Shown piece by piece: positions 8,488 to 20,286 of a DNA stretch of 64,000 bases (position 1 is the stretch's first letter; every line of letters starts with the position of its first letter). Origin of the DNA: Streptomyces fulvoviolaceus. GTDB taxonomy: Bacteria > Actinomycetota > Actinomycetes > Streptomycetales > Streptomycetaceae. The notes beneath the pieces were generated by a model. It saw only the letters and a list, made by a program, of their open reading frames with translations, ran no database searches and had not been told where the DNA came from. The DNA is taken from positions 186,001 through 250,000 of the forward strand of contig NZ_JOEY01000022.1 in assembly GCF_000718165.1 (NCBI RefSeq), given 5' to 3'. The position numbers were made by a program, and so were the translations under genes.

Positions 8488-8622
8488 CTCCTGGCCGCGC
8501 GTACGGCGTCACCGCGCGCGCCGGGCCCGCCCACCCGAGGCGCTCGGGCCGGGACCGGCCTTACCGGCCCGCCGCGCTCGGTGCGGCGGCCAGGCCGGTC
8601 CGGAACAAATCGGGCTGCCGGC

Positions 8623-9270
8623 TCAGGCCGCCAGAGCGGCCGGCCGGTCCTCCCCCACTGCCTCAAGGGCGTGAGAGGTGCCCCCATCGGTCACCAGCGC
8701 TATGAGGGTCGCGCGAGCCCGGGCCACCCTCGAACGCACCGTCCCCACCGGGCAGTCGCTCACCGCGGCCGCCTCCTCGTAGGGCAGGCCCAGGAGCTGG
8801 GTGAGGACGAAGGCCTCACGGCGCTCGGCGGGCAGTGCGGCCAGCAGGTCGAGCAGGGCGACGCCGTCGTCGAAGCCGGGCAGGTCCTGCGGCTGGGCCC
8901 GCTCGACGACGAGCTGCCAGTCCGGGGCGTCGTACAGACGGGGCCGGGCCGCGGCGTGCCGGAAGGCGTCGATCACCGCGCGGCGGGCGATGGACAGCAG
9001 CCAGACACGGGCCGAGCAGCGGCCCTCGAAGAGGTGGAGGCTGCCGAGCGCCCGCAGGAACGTGTCCTGTGCCAGGTCGTCCACGGCCTGCGGATCGGCG
9101 CACAGATGGGAGACGTAACGCAGCACGTCGCGGTGGAGCGCGCGCACGAAGTGGTCCACGGCGGCCGGGTCGCCGGTGCGGGCGGCGAGCGCCCAGGCGG
9201 TGGCGGAGGCATCGGCGGACTCCCGTTTCGTCCGGGAGTCGGTCGAGGCGGGCAGGGCGGAAGTGATCAC
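8623..9270 (-). CDS. ECF-type RNA polymerase sigma factor
   Basis: A 215-residue sigma-70 family protein with regions 2 and 4 only. Region 2 includes ADPQAVDDLAQDTFLRALGS followed by ARVWLLSIARRAVIDAFR; region 4 is LPAERREAFVLTQLLGLPYE then EAAAVSDCPVGTVRSRVARA. It should direct RNA polymerase to a small stress regulon. The GTG start at 9270 has AGAAGGA 8 bases upstream. No obvious anti-sigma factor lies next to it; the co-directional upstream genes are the YcnI cluster, whose membrane proteins might serve as sensors. Confidence 0.9.
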   Translation of the reverse strand: MITSALPASTDSRTKRESADASATAWALAARTGDPAAVDHFVRALHRDVLRYVSHLCADPQAVDDLAQDTFLRALGSLHLFEGRCSARVWLLSIARRAVIDAFRHAAARPRLYDAPDWQLVVERAQPQDLPGFDDGVALLDLLAALPAERREAFVLTQLLGLPYEEAAAVSDCPVGTVRSRVARARATLIALVTDGGTSHALEAVGEDRPAALAA

Positions 9271-9422
9271 CTTGGTGTCCTTCTCGGGTCATCCGGGATC
9301 CGGGCCGCTCCGGCGCACGAAGGCGCGGCGGTCCGGTGAGGCGATACGGCCGTACGACGACGGTGTGGGCGTACGGCCGAGGCCCGGAGCGCGCAGGGGC
9401 AGCCCCGGGATACGGGCTGTCG

Positions 9423-10052
9423 TCAGGCGACAGCCGTCCCCAGGGGCGGACCGCGAAGGGTGATCGCGTGGACGAGAAGGAGAAGGCGCGGCGCCCGGTC
9501 CGAGCGACGTCGACGCGCGCGGAGGCGCGGGCGGTGCGGGATGGCGGGCAGCGCGAGCAGCAGCCGTAGCGGCGCCGCCAGCCATCCGGCGACGGCCCGC
9601 AGGATGCGGAACGCCGCCCGCTCGCCGTGCGCCAGCCACAGGCCGCACAGCAGTGCGGCCAGCAGGTGGGCGGCGAGCATGCCGGACGAGGAGGTGCCGT
9701 CCCCCGCCGAGGTCCCCATGTGGGACATGTCCATGGAGCCCATGCCACTCCTGTGCATGGACTCCATGTGCATCGCGCCCATGTCAGGGGCTGCGGGCGC
9801 GGGTTGCGCGAGGGAGAACGCCGAGTGGAGCAGCGTCTGGACGGTGACCACGACGGCGACGATCAGCGGAAGTCCGCGCTCACGGCCGGCCAGACACCAG
9901 CCCGCGGACCCGGTCACGACCAGGCCCGCGGCCAGTGTCCAGCCGGGGACGTGACGGCCGGACATCAGGACGTGGCCCAGGGCGGCGAGCAGCACACAGA
10001 CGGCGGCGAACACCGCGGCCCGTAGCGTGCGGGAACACCACCCTGCTGTCAT
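9423..10052 (-). CDS. Met/His-rich polytopic membrane protein (paralogue A)
   Basis: About 209 residues with hydrophobic helices starting LRAAVFAAVCVLLAALGHVL, WTLAAGLVVTGSAGWCLA and GLPLIVAVVVTVQTLLHSAF. A loop then carries many metal-type ligands: MGAMHMESMHRSGMGSMDMS and MGTS, followed by one more helix pair and a basic tail. The Met/His-rich loop and the YcnI neighbour suggest copper binding or import; no named family is claimed. ATG 10052 is preferred over an ATG 18 bases upstream because GGAGGA overlaps the earlier codon and sits 9 bases before this one. It is clearly homologous to the gene on the far side of ycnI. Confidence 0.7.
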   Translation of the reverse strand: MTAGWCSRTLRAAVFAAVCVLLAALGHVLMSGRHVPGWTLAAGLVVTGSAGWCLAGRERGLPLIVAVVVTVQTLLHSAFSLAQPAPAAPDMGAMHMESMHRSGMGSMDMSHMGTSAGDGTSSSGMLAAHLLAALLCGLWLAHGERAAFRILRAVAGWLAAPLRLLLALPAIPHRPRLRARRRRSDRAPRLLLLVHAITLRGPPLGTAVA

Positions 10053-10142
10053 GGCGCCACATCCTCCCATCCGGCATCGGCGATCACGTGTCGATGAGGA
10101 AAATTCTCATGTCCCCGCCCCTGTCCCCGTCTCCGTCTCCGC

Positions 10143-10853
10143 TCACCGCGAGGTGCGGCTGCGTACGACGGCGAAGGCCGCCGCCGCGAGGCCCAGCGCC
10201 CCCACGACCAGCCCGCCGATGCCGAGGCCGCGCGCGGTCGAGTCGCTCGCGGAGTCCGCCGACTCCGCGGAGCCCTTGGAGGTCGTGGACGCGGCGGCCG
10301 CCGAGCTGCCGCTCGCCGTCAGCTTGAGGACCGGTGCCGGGTTCTCCGGCTCCTCGTCGCCCTGCGCGGCCTCCTCGATCCAGCGGACGACCTTGCCGTC
10401 GGAGTAGGTCTGCAGGGTCTTGAAGGTGAGCTGCGCGGTGTCGTCGGGGAGCTGGCCGAAGGCGACGTCGAAGTCCTCGTACTGGCCCGGGCCGACCTTG
10501 CCGCCGGTCCAGGTGATCTCGGAGACGGCGTCGGTGATCGTGCCGTCGTCCGTCTTGACCGGCGTCTTGAGCTTCGTGTCCGTCACCTTGGCGGTCCAGC
10601 CGTCGTGCGGGGAGACGAGCACGCCGAGGAGGGGGTGGTCGGTGGGCAGGAAGAGCTGCACCTTCGTGGTGCTCGCGGTGTCGCTCTCGCTGGGGACGCG
10701 GAAGGTCAGGGCGCCGTCGGTGGCGCCCTTGGCGTAGCTCTCGGGGTGGACGGTGACGTGCGAGGAAGCGACGCCCGCGGCGGTCAGGACGCCGATGGCG
10801 GCCAGTGCGGTGACGACACCGGCGCGGCACAGGGTGGTGCGTGCGGAAGACAT
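10143..10853 (-). CDS. ycnI: YcnI-family copper-binding membrane protein
   Basis: A 236-residue exported protein. The signal peptide spans about 30 residues, ending near GVASSH, and leaves a new N-terminus close to His (HVTVHPES), the conserved copper-ligand start of the YcnI/DUF1775 domain. The domain core includes FRVPSESDTASTTKVQLFLP and ITWTGGKVGPGQYEDFDVAF. A Ser/Ala-rich linker leads to a C-terminal membrane helix, GGLVVGALGLAAAAFAVV, then basic residues. It likely binds Cu(II) at the cell surface. The ATG at 10853 has GGAG 12-13 bases upstream. It is flanked on both sides by paralogous membrane proteins in the same orientation. Confidence 0.9.
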   Translation of the reverse strand: MSSARTTLCRAGVVTALAAIGVLTAAGVASSHVTVHPESYAKGATDGALTFRVPSESDTASTTKVQLFLPTDHPLLGVLVSPHDGWTAKVTDTKLKTPVKTDDGTITDAVSEITWTGGKVGPGQYEDFDVAFGQLPDDTAQLTFKTLQTYSDGKVVRWIEEAAQGDEEPENPAPVLKLTASGSSAAAASTTSKGSAESADSASDSTARGLGIGGLVVGALGLAAAAFAVVRSRTSR

Positions 10854-10891
10854 GGGTGGGTGGATCTCCGTACTGAAGAGGGGGGTCGGGG

Positions 10892-11485
10892 TCAGATCGC
10901 GTACGGAATCCCCGTGGGCGGACCGCGCCGCTGGACCGCGTGCCGCAGCAGGAGGCCGCGGAGTGCTCGCGGGCCGTCCGCGGACGGTCGTACGAACCCG
11001 GGCGCGGCCGGAACGGCCCGCGCTCCCCTCAGTACCTGCCACCAGGCGGCGAGCCCCGGTACGAGCGTGGCGGCCCGGCGCAGCAGCGACCACAGCGCGG
11101 CCTCGCCGCGCCGCAGCCACCAGGTCAGCAGGACGGCGGCCGAGATGTGGGCCGTGGTGGCGTGGGGGGTCAGGGCGTGCGGGTGCGCCGCCGCATGCAT
11201 CATGCGCATGCCGTGCATGACCGTCATAGTGTGCGGCCGTACTGCCCCGAACGCGACGTGCAGCCCGCCCTGGGCCGTGAGCGTCGCGCCGCCGATGGAC
11301 GCCAGGGACCGCTCCCGGCCGCCGAGCAGCCAGCCGGCCGTGAAGACCGGCGCGAAGCCGGCCACCTGTGTCCACACCGGCGGCGCCATGCCGGTCGCCA
11401 GCGCGTGTCCCCCGGCGGCGAGCAGCACGCACAGCGCGGCGAACACCGCCGCGCGCAGGCTCCGTACCGCAGGGGACGCCCTCAT
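10892..11485 (-). CDS. Polytopic membrane protein (paralogue B)
   Basis: About 197 residues, homologous to the protein on the other side of ycnI. Shared stretches are LRAAVFAAxCVLLAAxGHxL near the start and a W-L-x-GRER motif after the second helix. It has a Met/His-containing loop (TMTVMHGMRMMHAAAHPHA), milder than in paralogue A, and a helix WWLRRGEAALWSLL. The ATG at 11485 with GGGAG upstream is preferred to an in-frame GTG 18 bases earlier. A role in copper handling with YcnI is inferred from context only. Confidence 0.7.
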   Translation of the reverse strand: MRASPAVRSLRAAVFAALCVLLAAGGHALATGMAPPVWTQVAGFAPVFTAGWLLGGRERSLASIGGATLTAQGGLHVAFGAVRPHTMTVMHGMRMMHAAAHPHALTPHATTAHISAAVLLTWWLRRGEAALWSLLRRAATLVPGLAAWWQVLRGARAVPAAPGFVRPSADGPRALRGLLLRHAVQRRGPPTGIPYAI

Positions 11486-11533
11486 GGCGACCGATACTCC
11501 CACGCGAGGCCGGGGGCCCGCCCCGGGATCCGG

Positions 11534-14500
11534 TCAGTAGATGTCGCGCACATAGCGCTTGTCGGTGGCGAGTTGCTTCACGTACGCCGCCGCCCCGGCC
11601 GCGTCCAGACCGCCGTGGACGACCGCGATGTCCCGCAGCGCCTCGTCCACGTCCTTGGCCATGCGGGAGGCGTCGCCGCAGACGTAGAAGTGGGCGCCGT
11701 CCTGGAGCCAGGACCACAGCAGGGGGCCGTGTTCGCGCATACGGTCCTGGACGTAGACCTTGGCGCGCTGGTCCCGGGAGAAGGCCGTGTCCAGACGGGC
11801 GAGGGTGCCGTCGGCGAGGAGGCCGGTCAGCTCGTCCTCGTAGTAGAAGTCGGTGGCCCGGTGCTGTTCGCCGAAGAACAGCCAGTTCGGGCCGCGGTCG
11901 CCGCGGGCCCGGCGCTCCTGAAGGAAGCCGACGAAGGGGGCGACTCCGGTACCGGGACCGACCATGACCATGGGCGTGGCCGAGTCGGCGGGCGGGCGGA
12001 AGTGCGGGGAGCGCTGCACATGGACCGGGACGGGGGTACCCGCGGCGGCGTCGGCGAGGAAGGGCGAGCAGACGCCGTGGCGCGGCCTGCCGTGCAGGTT
12101 CTCGTAGCGCACGACGGAGACCGTCAGCGAGACGAGGTCGGGGTCGGTCAGGGGGCTGGACGATATGGAGTACAGGCGCGGCTGCAGGCGCCCCAGGGTC
12201 TCCACCCACTCCTGCGGGTCGGCCTTCACGCCGTACTCCGTGATGACGTCCACGGCCTGCCGGCCCCAGGTCCACTTGGCCAGCTCGTCCTTGTTGTCCG
12301 GACGCAGGAGCTTCTTCAACTCCCGTGGGTCGCGGGTGCGTTCGGCGACGAACCGGAGCAGGCCGGAGCTGATCCGGGTGATGTCCAGGTGCCGGAGCAG
12401 GGCCTCGCCGAGGGCCACTTCCCCTACGCCGTTCACGTCCACCGCGGCCTCGGCGTCGAGGGCGCTGACCGTCAGCCACTCCTCGACGAGGTCCGTGGAG
12501 TTGAGCGGGCGGATACCGAGGGCGTCGCCGGCCTCGTACACGAGCGGGGTGTCGCTGTCCCGGGTGTCGAAGGTGAAGCGGCGGACCTCCTTGCCCGCGC
12601 CGGGCAGGCTGAGCAGGCGGTTGCCGGTGAGACGGGCGATGACGGGGGCGGGCTTCTTCGGACGCGGGGGCGCGGCGGGGAGGGCCGGCGCGGGGAGAGC
12701 CGGCGTGGTGAGAGCCGCCGCGGGGGCTGCTTCCGACGTGCCGGACAGTGCCGTTCCCGGTGTGCCGGACAGTGCCGTGAGGACCTGGTCCAGCCAGCCG
12801 TGGGCCACGTCCTCGTAGTCCGGTTCGCAGTCCATGCGCGGGGCCAGCCGCAGCGCGCCGAGCTCGTCCAGGCGCTGGTCGAGGCGGCGGCCGTGGCCGC
12901 AGAAGTCGTCGTACGACGAGTCGCCGAACGCGAGGACGGCGTAGCGGCGGCCCTCCAGGCGAGGGGTGTCGGGCGCGGCCAGGGTCTCCCAGAAGCCGCT
13001 GCCGTTGTCGGGGGCGTCGCCGTCGCCGAAGGTGCTGGTGATCAGCAGCAGGTCGGCGCCGGACGGCAGGGCCGCCAGATCGGCCTCGTCCATGCCGACC
13101 AGGGACGTCGCGTGTCCGCTCGTGGCGAGCCGGTCGGCGGTGGCGACTGCGAAGTCCTCGGCGTTGCCGGTCTGCGAGGCCCACAGGATGACAACCTCGC
13201 GGCGCAGCACGGTGGTTGAGGGCTGTGCGGCGGTAGTCCTGGAGTACATCCCGGCGAGCGTGCCGTTCACCCACAGGGCGTGCGCGGGGCTGAAGGGCGC
13301 GTCGGGCGGGAGGACCGGCACGCCGGGCGCGCCGGCGGGGATGCCGGCGAGGAAGCCGACCAGGTACTGGCGTTCGTGGTCGGTGAGGACGGGCGGCGGG
13401 GTGGGTTCGAGCCCGAAGACACTCGCGGCGGAGGGGGTGACGGGAGCAACGTCCGCCACAAGAGCCGGAGTTGCTGTCGCCACCTCCGGCGCCCGCACCA
13501 TCTCCGGCGTCCGCACCGTCACCGGCGTCGGCGCCTTCGTCAACGACACCGCGCACACCTTGAACTCGGGCTGGAAGGACAGCGGGTCCACGGCGTCGCT
13601 GGTCACGGCGTTGACGCTCAGGTACTCCCCGAACAGGTCGTTCCAGTGGAACGGCGCGAAGCAACACCCCTGCCGCACCCGGTCGGTGACGACGGCGGGC
13701 AGCACGGCCCGCCCGCGTCGCGAGGCCACTTCCACGGAGTCGCCGTCAACCACACCGAGAGCCACGGCGTCCTGCGGATGCAGCTCCACGAACGGCCCGG
13801 GGTCGAGCTTGTTCAGCTTGGGCACCTTCGCCGTCTTGGTCAGCGTGTGCCACTGGTGCTGGAGCCGTCCGGTGTTCAGGACGAACGGGTAGTCGTCGTC
13901 CGGCATCTCGGCCGCCGGGATGTGCGGGCGGGCGAAGAAGACGGCACGGCCGCTCGCGGTGGGGAAGGCGAGCGCGCCGTCCTCACCGACGTACCGGATG
14001 GGGTTGCGGTCGGGCCCGTCCGTGCTCGCGGCCGGCCACTGCACGGGCGTCTCGCGCAGCCGCTCGTAGGTCGCCCCGCGCAGGTCCCAGCCGGTCTTCG
14101 GGTTCCAGGCCCGCTTGATCTCCTCGAAGACCTCCTCGGCACTGTCGTACGAGAACCCCTCCTCGTACCCCATCTCGCAGGCCACGGCCGCGATGATCCG
14201 CCAGTCGGCCATCGCCTCGCCGGGCGGGTCGGCGGCGGGCTGCGCGAGCGTGAGGTTGCGCTCGCTGTTGATGAGGACGCCCTCGGTCTCGGTCCACAGG
14301 GCGGCGGGCAGCACGACGTCGGCGTACGCGTTGGTCTCGGTGTCGGCGAAGACGTCCTGTGTGACGACGAACTCGGCGGCCTCCAGGCCCTCGATGACCG
14401 TGCGCCGGTTGGCGACGGAGGCGACCGGGTTGGTGCAGATGATCCAGCAGGCCTTGATCTCGCCGTCGGCCATCTTCTGGAACATCTCGATCGTGCCCTT

Positions 14501-15667
14501 GCCGACGCCGTCGGCGCGGAGGGTGCCGGACGGCAGCTCCCACAACTCCTCTACGAAGGCCCGCTCGTCGTCGACGAGCACGGACCGCTGGCCGGGCAGG
14601 CCCGGACCCATGTAGCCCATCTCGCGGCCGCCCATGGCGTTGGGCTGGCCGGTGAGGGAGAAGGGGCCGCTGCCGGGGCGGCAGATGGCGCCCGTGGCGA
14701 GGTGGAGGTTGACCAGGGCGTTGGTGTTCCAGGTGCCGTGTGTGGACTGGTTGAGGCCCATGGTCCACAGGCTCATCCACTCACCGGCTGAGCCAATCAG
14801 CCACGCGGCCTCCCGGATGTCGTCCTCGGCGAGGCCCGTGATCTCGGCGACCACGTCCGGCGGGTAGTCGGCGAGGAACTCCGGTATCGCCTCCCAGCCC
14901 TCGGTGTGCGCGGCGACGAAGTCGGGGTCGGTGTGGCCGTTCTCGTGCAGGAGGTGCAGCAGGCCGTTCAGCAGCGCGAGGTCCGTGCCGGGCTTGATCT
15001 GGAGGAACAGGTCGGCCTTGGCGGCGGTGGCGCTGCGGCGCGGGTCCACGACGATCAGCTTCGCGCCCGCCTTGACCCGCTCCATCATGCGCAGGAACAG
15101 GATCGGGTGGCAGTCGGCCATGTTGGAGCCGATGACGAAGAAGACGTCGGCCTTGTCGAGGTCCTGGTACGAGCCGGGCGGGCCGTCGGCGCCGAGCGAC
15201 AGCTTGTAGCCGGTGCCCGCGCTGGCCATGCACAGCCGGGAGTTGGACTCGATCTGGTTGGTGCGGACGAACCCCTTGGCCAGCTTGTTCGCCAGGTACT
15301 GGGCTTCCAGGCTCATCTGCCCGGACACGTAGAGGGCGACCGCGTCCGGTCCGTGCTCGTCGATGACGGCCCGCAGCCGGCGCGCGGTCCGGCTGATCGC
15401 CTCGGCGGCGGGGGCCGGGGCGGGCTCCTCGCCGCGCTCGGGCCGCACGAGTGCGTTCGCGAGCCGTCCGGGGGCGGCGAGCATGTCGGCGGTGGTGGCG
15501 CCCTTGGTGCACAGGCGGCCGAAGTTCGCGGGGTGCTCCTTGTCGCCGGAGGCCTTCAGGACCGTACGCCGTCCGTCCGGTCCGACTCCGATGTCGAGGA
15601 GCATGCCGCAGCCCACACCGCAGTACGAGCAGACGGTCCGCACCTTCGGCGAGTCGGGCACGGCCAC
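11534..15667 (-). CDS. Assimilatory nitrate reductase fused to a diflavin reductase
   Basis: A 1377-residue multidomain redox enzyme. Residues 1-690 are a bis-MGD molybdopterin oxidoreductase of the NasA/NarB type: Cys13, Cys16 and Cys20 ([10 protein letters not shown]) start the 4Fe-4S site, and the dinucleotide-binding end has [17 protein letters not shown]. After a linker, a flavodoxin domain begins near residue 824 ([27 protein letters not shown]). FAD and NADPH domains follow ([33 protein letters not shown]) and end KRYVRDIY, like CysJ. The fusion should pass electrons NADPH-FAD-FMN-FeS-Mo to reduce nitrate, without a separate reductase subunit. GTG 15667 has AGGAGG 5 bases upstream; GTG 15661 is also possible. 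No nitrite reductase or nitrate transporter lies nearby. Confidence 0.85.
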   Translation of the reverse strand: MAVPDSPKVRTVCSYCGVGCGMLLDIGVGPDGRRTVLKASGDKEHPANFGRLCTKGATTADMLAAPGRLANALVRPERGEEPAPAPAAEAISRTARRLRAVIDEHGPDAVALYVSGQMSLEAQYLANKLAKGFVRTNQIESNSRLCMASAGTGYKLSLGADGPPGSYQDLDKADVFFVIGSNMADCHPILFLRMMERVKAGAKLIVVDPRRSATAAKADLFLQIKPGTDLALLNGLLHLLHENGHTDPDFVAAHTEGWEAIPEFLADYPPDVVAEITGLAEDDIREAAWLIGSAGEWMSLWTMGLNQSTHGTWNTNALVNLHLATGAICRPGSGPFSLTGQPNAMGGREMGYMGPGLPGQRSVLVDDERAFVEELWELPSGTLRADGVGKGTIEMFQKMADGEIKACWIICTNPVASVANRRTVIEGLEAAEFVVTQDVFADTETNAYADVVLPAALWTETEGVLINSERNLTLAQPAADPPGEAMADWRIIAAVACEMGYEEGFSYDSAEEVFEEIKRAWNPKTGWDLRGATYERLRETPVQWPAASTDGPDRNPIRYVGEDGALAFPTASGRAVFFARPHIPAAEMPDDDYPFVLNTGRLQHQWHTLTKTAKVPKLNKLDPGPFVELHPQDAVALGVVDGDSVEVASRRGRAVLPAVVTDRVRQGCCFAPFHWNDLFGEYLSVNAVTSDAVDPLSFQPEFKVCAVSLTKAPTPVTVRTPEMVRAPEVATATPALVADVAPVTPSAASVFGLEPTPPPVLTDHERQYLVGFLAGIPAGAPGVPVLPPDAPFSPAHALWVNGTLAGMYSRTTAAQPSTTVLRREVVILWASQTGNAEDFAVATADRLATSGHATSLVGMDEADLAALPSGADLLLITSTFGDGDAPDNGSGFWETLAAPDTPRLEGRRYAVLAFGDSSYDDFCGHGRRLDQRLDELGALRLAPRMDCEPDYEDVAHGWLDQVLTALSGTPGTALSGTSEAAPAAALTTPALPAPALPAAPPRPKKPAPVIARLTGNRLLSLPGAGKEVRRFTFDTRDSDTPLVYEAGDALGIRPLNSTDLVEEWLTVSALDAEAAVDVNGVGEVALGEALLRHLDITRISSGLLRFVAERTRDPRELKKLLRPDNKDELAKWTWGRQAVDVITEYGVKADPQEWVETLGRLQPRLYSISSSPLTDPDLVSLTVSVVRYENLHGRPRHGVCSPFLADAAAGTPVPVHVQRSPHFRPPADSATPMVMVGPGTGVAPFVGFLQERRARGDRGPNWLFFGEQHRATDFYYEDELTGLLADGTLARLDTAFSRDQRAKVYVQDRMREHGPLLWSWLQDGAHFYVCGDASRMAKDVDEALRDIAVVHGGLDAAGAAAYVKQLATDKRYVRDIY

Positions 15668-15843
15668 GCACTCCTCCTGAGACTTGGCTACTTCGATCTC
15701 CCGTGACGGTACGAAATGCCCATTACACGGATGTCTCCCGGGCCGGTCGTCAGGGGTTACGCCGGGCGCACACCGGCGGGGCCGACGATGTGAGCGGTCC
15801 AAATGGGCTAAAGATGAACATACCAGGCATACAAAACTTGGGA

Positions 15844-15867
15844 CATTCGTTTACTTGAATCATTCGT
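15844..15867 (+). promoter_or_regulatory. CATTCGT direct repeats before the fur-katG pair
   Basis: Two exact CATTCGT copies (15844-15850, 15861-15867) lie 17 bases apart in the AT-richer segment 25-48 bases before the Fur start. Fur-family repressors of katG operons in Streptomyces bind next to their own promoter, so this is the likely autoregulatory site. It has not been compared with a known matrix. Confidence 0.5.
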
Positions 15868-15891
15868 GTTTAGGGCGCTAGGTTGGTCGCC

Positions 15892-16338
15892 ATGACCGAG
15901 CCCCAGACCCCGAACACCGCCGATGAGCTGCGCGGTGCCGGCCTGCGGGTGACGGCCGCCCGCGTCGCACTGCTCGAGACCGTCCGGGACGGTGATCACC
16001 TCGGCGTCGAAGCGATCGCCTCCGGTGTGCGTGATCGCGTGGGCCACATATCGCTTCAAGCCGTGTACGAGGCACTCCACGCCCTCAGCACGGCGGGACT
16101 CGTCCGTCGCCTCGAGCCGCCGGGCAGCCCGGCCCGGTTCGAGGGACGCGTCGGGGACAACCACCACCATCTCGTGTGCCGCTCGTGCGGTGTCGTCGTC
16201 GACGTCGACTGCGCGGTCGGCCACGCCCCCTGCCTCACCGCGGCCGACGACCGCGGCTTCGCGATCGACGAGGCCGAGGTCATCTACTGGGGCCTGTGTC
16301 CCGACTGTTCCCCCCAAGCCACTACTTCAGCACCGTGA
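15892..16338 (+). CDS. furA: Fur-family peroxide/metal-responsive regulator (FurA/CatR-like)
   Basis: A 148-residue Fur-type repressor. The winged helix contains LRVTAARVALLETVRDGDHL and ISLQAVYEALHALSTAGLV. The metal-sensing HHHLVCRSCG motif follows near residue 90, with a second Cys pair, CPDC, near the C-terminus; both C-x2-C pairs suggest a structural zinc. ATG 15892 is taken as the start; it has a weak ribosome site. It lies 21 bases before katG, the standard actinobacterial arrangement in which the regulator represses its own operon until oxidised. Confidence 0.9.
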   Translation: MTEPQTPNTADELRGAGLRVTAARVALLETVRDGDHLGVEAIASGVRDRVGHISLQAVYEALHALSTAGLVRRLEPPGSPARFEGRVGDNHHHLVCRSCGVVVDVDCAVGHAPCLTAADDRGFAIDEAEVIYWGLCPDCSPQATTSAP

Positions 16339-18576
<2,238 letters not shown>

Positions 18577-18600
18577 TCCCGACCTCGTCAGATCACTGAC

Positions 18601-18638
18601 GTCCAGGCCGGCCCGCAGGGGCCGGCCTGGACGTTTTT
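18601..18638 (+). terminator. Rho-independent terminator after katG
   Basis: A perfect 14-bp GC-rich stem (18601-18614 with 18619-18632) with a GCAG loop is followed directly by GTTTTTGT. It is the most canonical intrinsic terminator in the window. Confidence 0.9.
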
Positions 18639-18714
18639 GTGTGCCGTGAGCACCCGCGTTTCTGTGCCGCCGGCACCCGCGTTTCCGTCCGTCAGCACCC
18701 CGCGCGAAATTAAC

Positions 18715-18748
18715 TTGCGTAACTCAAGCAATACGCTATAGTTGAGTT
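18715..18748 (+). promoter_or_regulatory. Promoter with embedded inverted-repeat operator
   Basis: TTGCGT (18715-18720) and TATAGT (18737-18742) are spaced 16 bases and form a sigma-70 promoter pointing at the GtrA-like gene. Over it lies the inverted repeat AACTCAA (18721-18727) - N14 - TTGAGTT (18742-18748). TCAAGCAA also occurs twice, at 18724 and 18752. A repressor bound here would block the -10 box. No regulator gene adjoins. Confidence 0.6.
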
Positions 18749-18786
18749 AGTCAAGCAACTTCACGGCGCGCAGGACGGATATCGCT

Positions 18787-19344
18787 ATGGACGCCGCACC
18801 CCGCATCACCGCCACCACCGCGGCCCCCGGCCCCCTCGCCTCCTTCGCCCGCTTCGTGCTGTGCGGCGGCGGCATCGGGGTCCTGTCCAGCTTCGCGATC
18901 TCGCCGCTGGCCGGGCTGATGCCCTGGGCCGTGGCGAACGCCGTGATCACCGTCGCCTCCACCCTCCTGTGCACCGAGCTCCACTCCCGCTTCACCTTCG
19001 GGACCGGGCAGCGCGCCGGATGGCGACAGCACTGGCAGTCCGCGGGCTCGGCCACCGCCGCGTACGTGGTGACCTGCCTCGCGATGTTCCTCCTGCACGC
19101 GGTGCAGTCCTCCCCCGGGACGCTGACCGAGCAGATCGTCTACCTCGGCGCCTCCGGGCTCGCGGGCATAGGCCGCTTCCTGGTACTGCGCGTGTTCGTC
19201 TTCGCCGGCAACCGCTCCACGAAGACCCCGGCCCAGGTCCGGCGGAACAGCGGCACGGTCACCTGGACCCTCCCCACCCCGGTCCAGGCGATCACCCGGC
19301 CCCAGGTCCGCAGCACCGACTTCCTGCTCGCCTCGACCGCCTGA
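18787..19344 (+). CDS. GtrA-like small membrane protein
   Basis: A 185-residue protein with about four hydrophobic helices. FARFVLCGGGIGVLSSFAIS and VITVASTLLCTELHSRFTFG are the two halves of the GtrA-like motif, and GRFLVLRVFVF matches the end of the fourth helix. GtrA proteins help move lipid-linked sugars across the membrane or assist a glycosyltransferase. The C-terminal 40 residues are a soluble tail. No glycosyltransferase is adjacent, so the partner is unknown. The gene sits alone behind its own regulated-looking promoter. Confidence 0.7.
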   Translation: MDAAPRITATTAAPGPLASFARFVLCGGGIGVLSSFAISPLAGLMPWAVANAVITVASTLLCTELHSRFTFGTGQRAGWRQHWQSAGSATAAYVVTCLAMFLLHAVQSSPGTLTEQIVYLGASGLAGIGRFLVLRVFVFAGNRSTKTPAQVRRNSGTVTWTLPTPVQAITRPQVRSTDFLLASTA

Positions 19345-19390
19345 CCGACTCCGCCGGGCTCGAGAAGCGTCGGGAGCTCCTGGCCGCCGG

Positions 19391-20284
19391 CTAGGCGTCG
19401 GGCAGCGACGCCGCGAGGTGCTCCCACGCCGCGTGCACGTCCTCCCCGACCATCCCGAACTGCGTGATGACCGCGACGCAGCGCCCGTCCTCGTCGTCGA
19501 GCTCGATCGCCGAGGTCGGGCCGTGCGCCGCCGTGGACCGGACCAGGTGGCACGCCCGGACGCCCGCGAGGTCGATCTCCACCGAGCTCTCCGCGATCGC
19601 CGCGAACACCCGCCCGCCGACGGTCCGGTCGGTGACATGCACGGGGCCGCCGCACGCCTGCATGGCCGCCGGGGCGAACACCGCGACGCCGATCGGCAGC
19701 CCGACGGAGCAGACGTGGTCGAGGACAGCGGACACGACGCCGGCCTCGATCTCCCGGTGCTCGCCGCGGTACCGGTCGAACGCCCGGCGCCGGGCGGCCC
19801 CGCCGTCCGCGAGGACCGCGTCGAGCTGCGCGAGCTGGTCGCCGTTCTCCCACGCGGGCACCTCGGGGGGCGTGGACGGTCCGTCGGCCCGCGCCCCGGC
19901 CTCGACCGTGCCGGCGAGCCCGGCCAGCAGCCGGTCCCCCTCGGAGAGCAGCCGTCCCTGGTGGACGGTCCGGCCCTCCGCGTCGAGAAGGCGCACGGAG
20001 ACCGTGCTCTCGTCCCGCGCGACCACGGCCGCCTCGATCCCCTCGGCGTCGAGGCGGAGCGCGATCGATCCCGGGTGGACGGCGAACGCGTCGCCGCGCA
20101 GGCTCGGCACCGCGTAACTGCCGGCCTGGTCGATCCGCGCGACCGACCCCCCGGTGACCGCCTGGACGTACTGGAAGAGCGTCAGGCACCGCGCCAGCTC
20201 CGGCATGCGTGGGTCGATCAGCCGCACGCTGCCGTTCCGCCTGGGGCAGCACCCCTCGAACCCGCAACCGTGATGGTCCGTCAT
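19391..20284 (-). CDS. HemS/ChuX-like haem-utilisation protein
   Basis: A 297-residue protein. The C-terminal third resembles HemS/HmuS/ChuX folds: DLAGVRACHLVRSTAAHGPT then AIELDDEDGRCVAVITQFG and a Trp-containing last helix. An earlier segment, GDAFAVHPGSIALRLDAEG, fits the paired N-terminal half. The extreme N-terminus has a Cys cluster (Cys7, Cys12, Cys13) that could bind metal. Such proteins bind, traffic or degrade haem, and the degrading ones need an electron donor. The gene starts 2 bases after the stop of the diflavin reductase, an obvious candidate donor. The haem ligand is not assigned, and the family call is by eye. Confidence 0.55.
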   Translation of the reverse strand: MTDHHGCGFEGCCPRRNGSVRLIDPRMPELARCLTLFQYVQAVTGGSVARIDQAGSYAVPSLRGDAFAVHPGSIALRLDAEGIEAAVVARDESTVSVRLLDAEGRTVHQGRLLSEGDRLLAGLAGTVEAGARADGPSTPPEVPAWENGDQLAQLDAVLADGGAARRRAFDRYRGEHREIEAGVVSAVLDHVCSVGLPIGVAVFAPAAMQACGGPVHVTDRTVGGRVFAAIAESSVEIDLAGVRACHLVRSTAAHGPTSAIELDDEDGRCVAVITQFGMVGEDVHAAWEHLAASLPDA

Positions 20285-20286
20285 GC

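Noticed and set aside
10143..13667. 1174-codon minus-strand frame that includes YcnI at its end
   Set aside because: Only the last 236 residues are real. The upstream part runs out of frame through the nitrate reductase and is Arg/Pro noise.
15668..15891. GlnR binding box before the nitrate reductase fusion
   Set aside because: Scattered GTNAC and GAAAC-like half-sites are present but not in the expected spacing, so no call was made.
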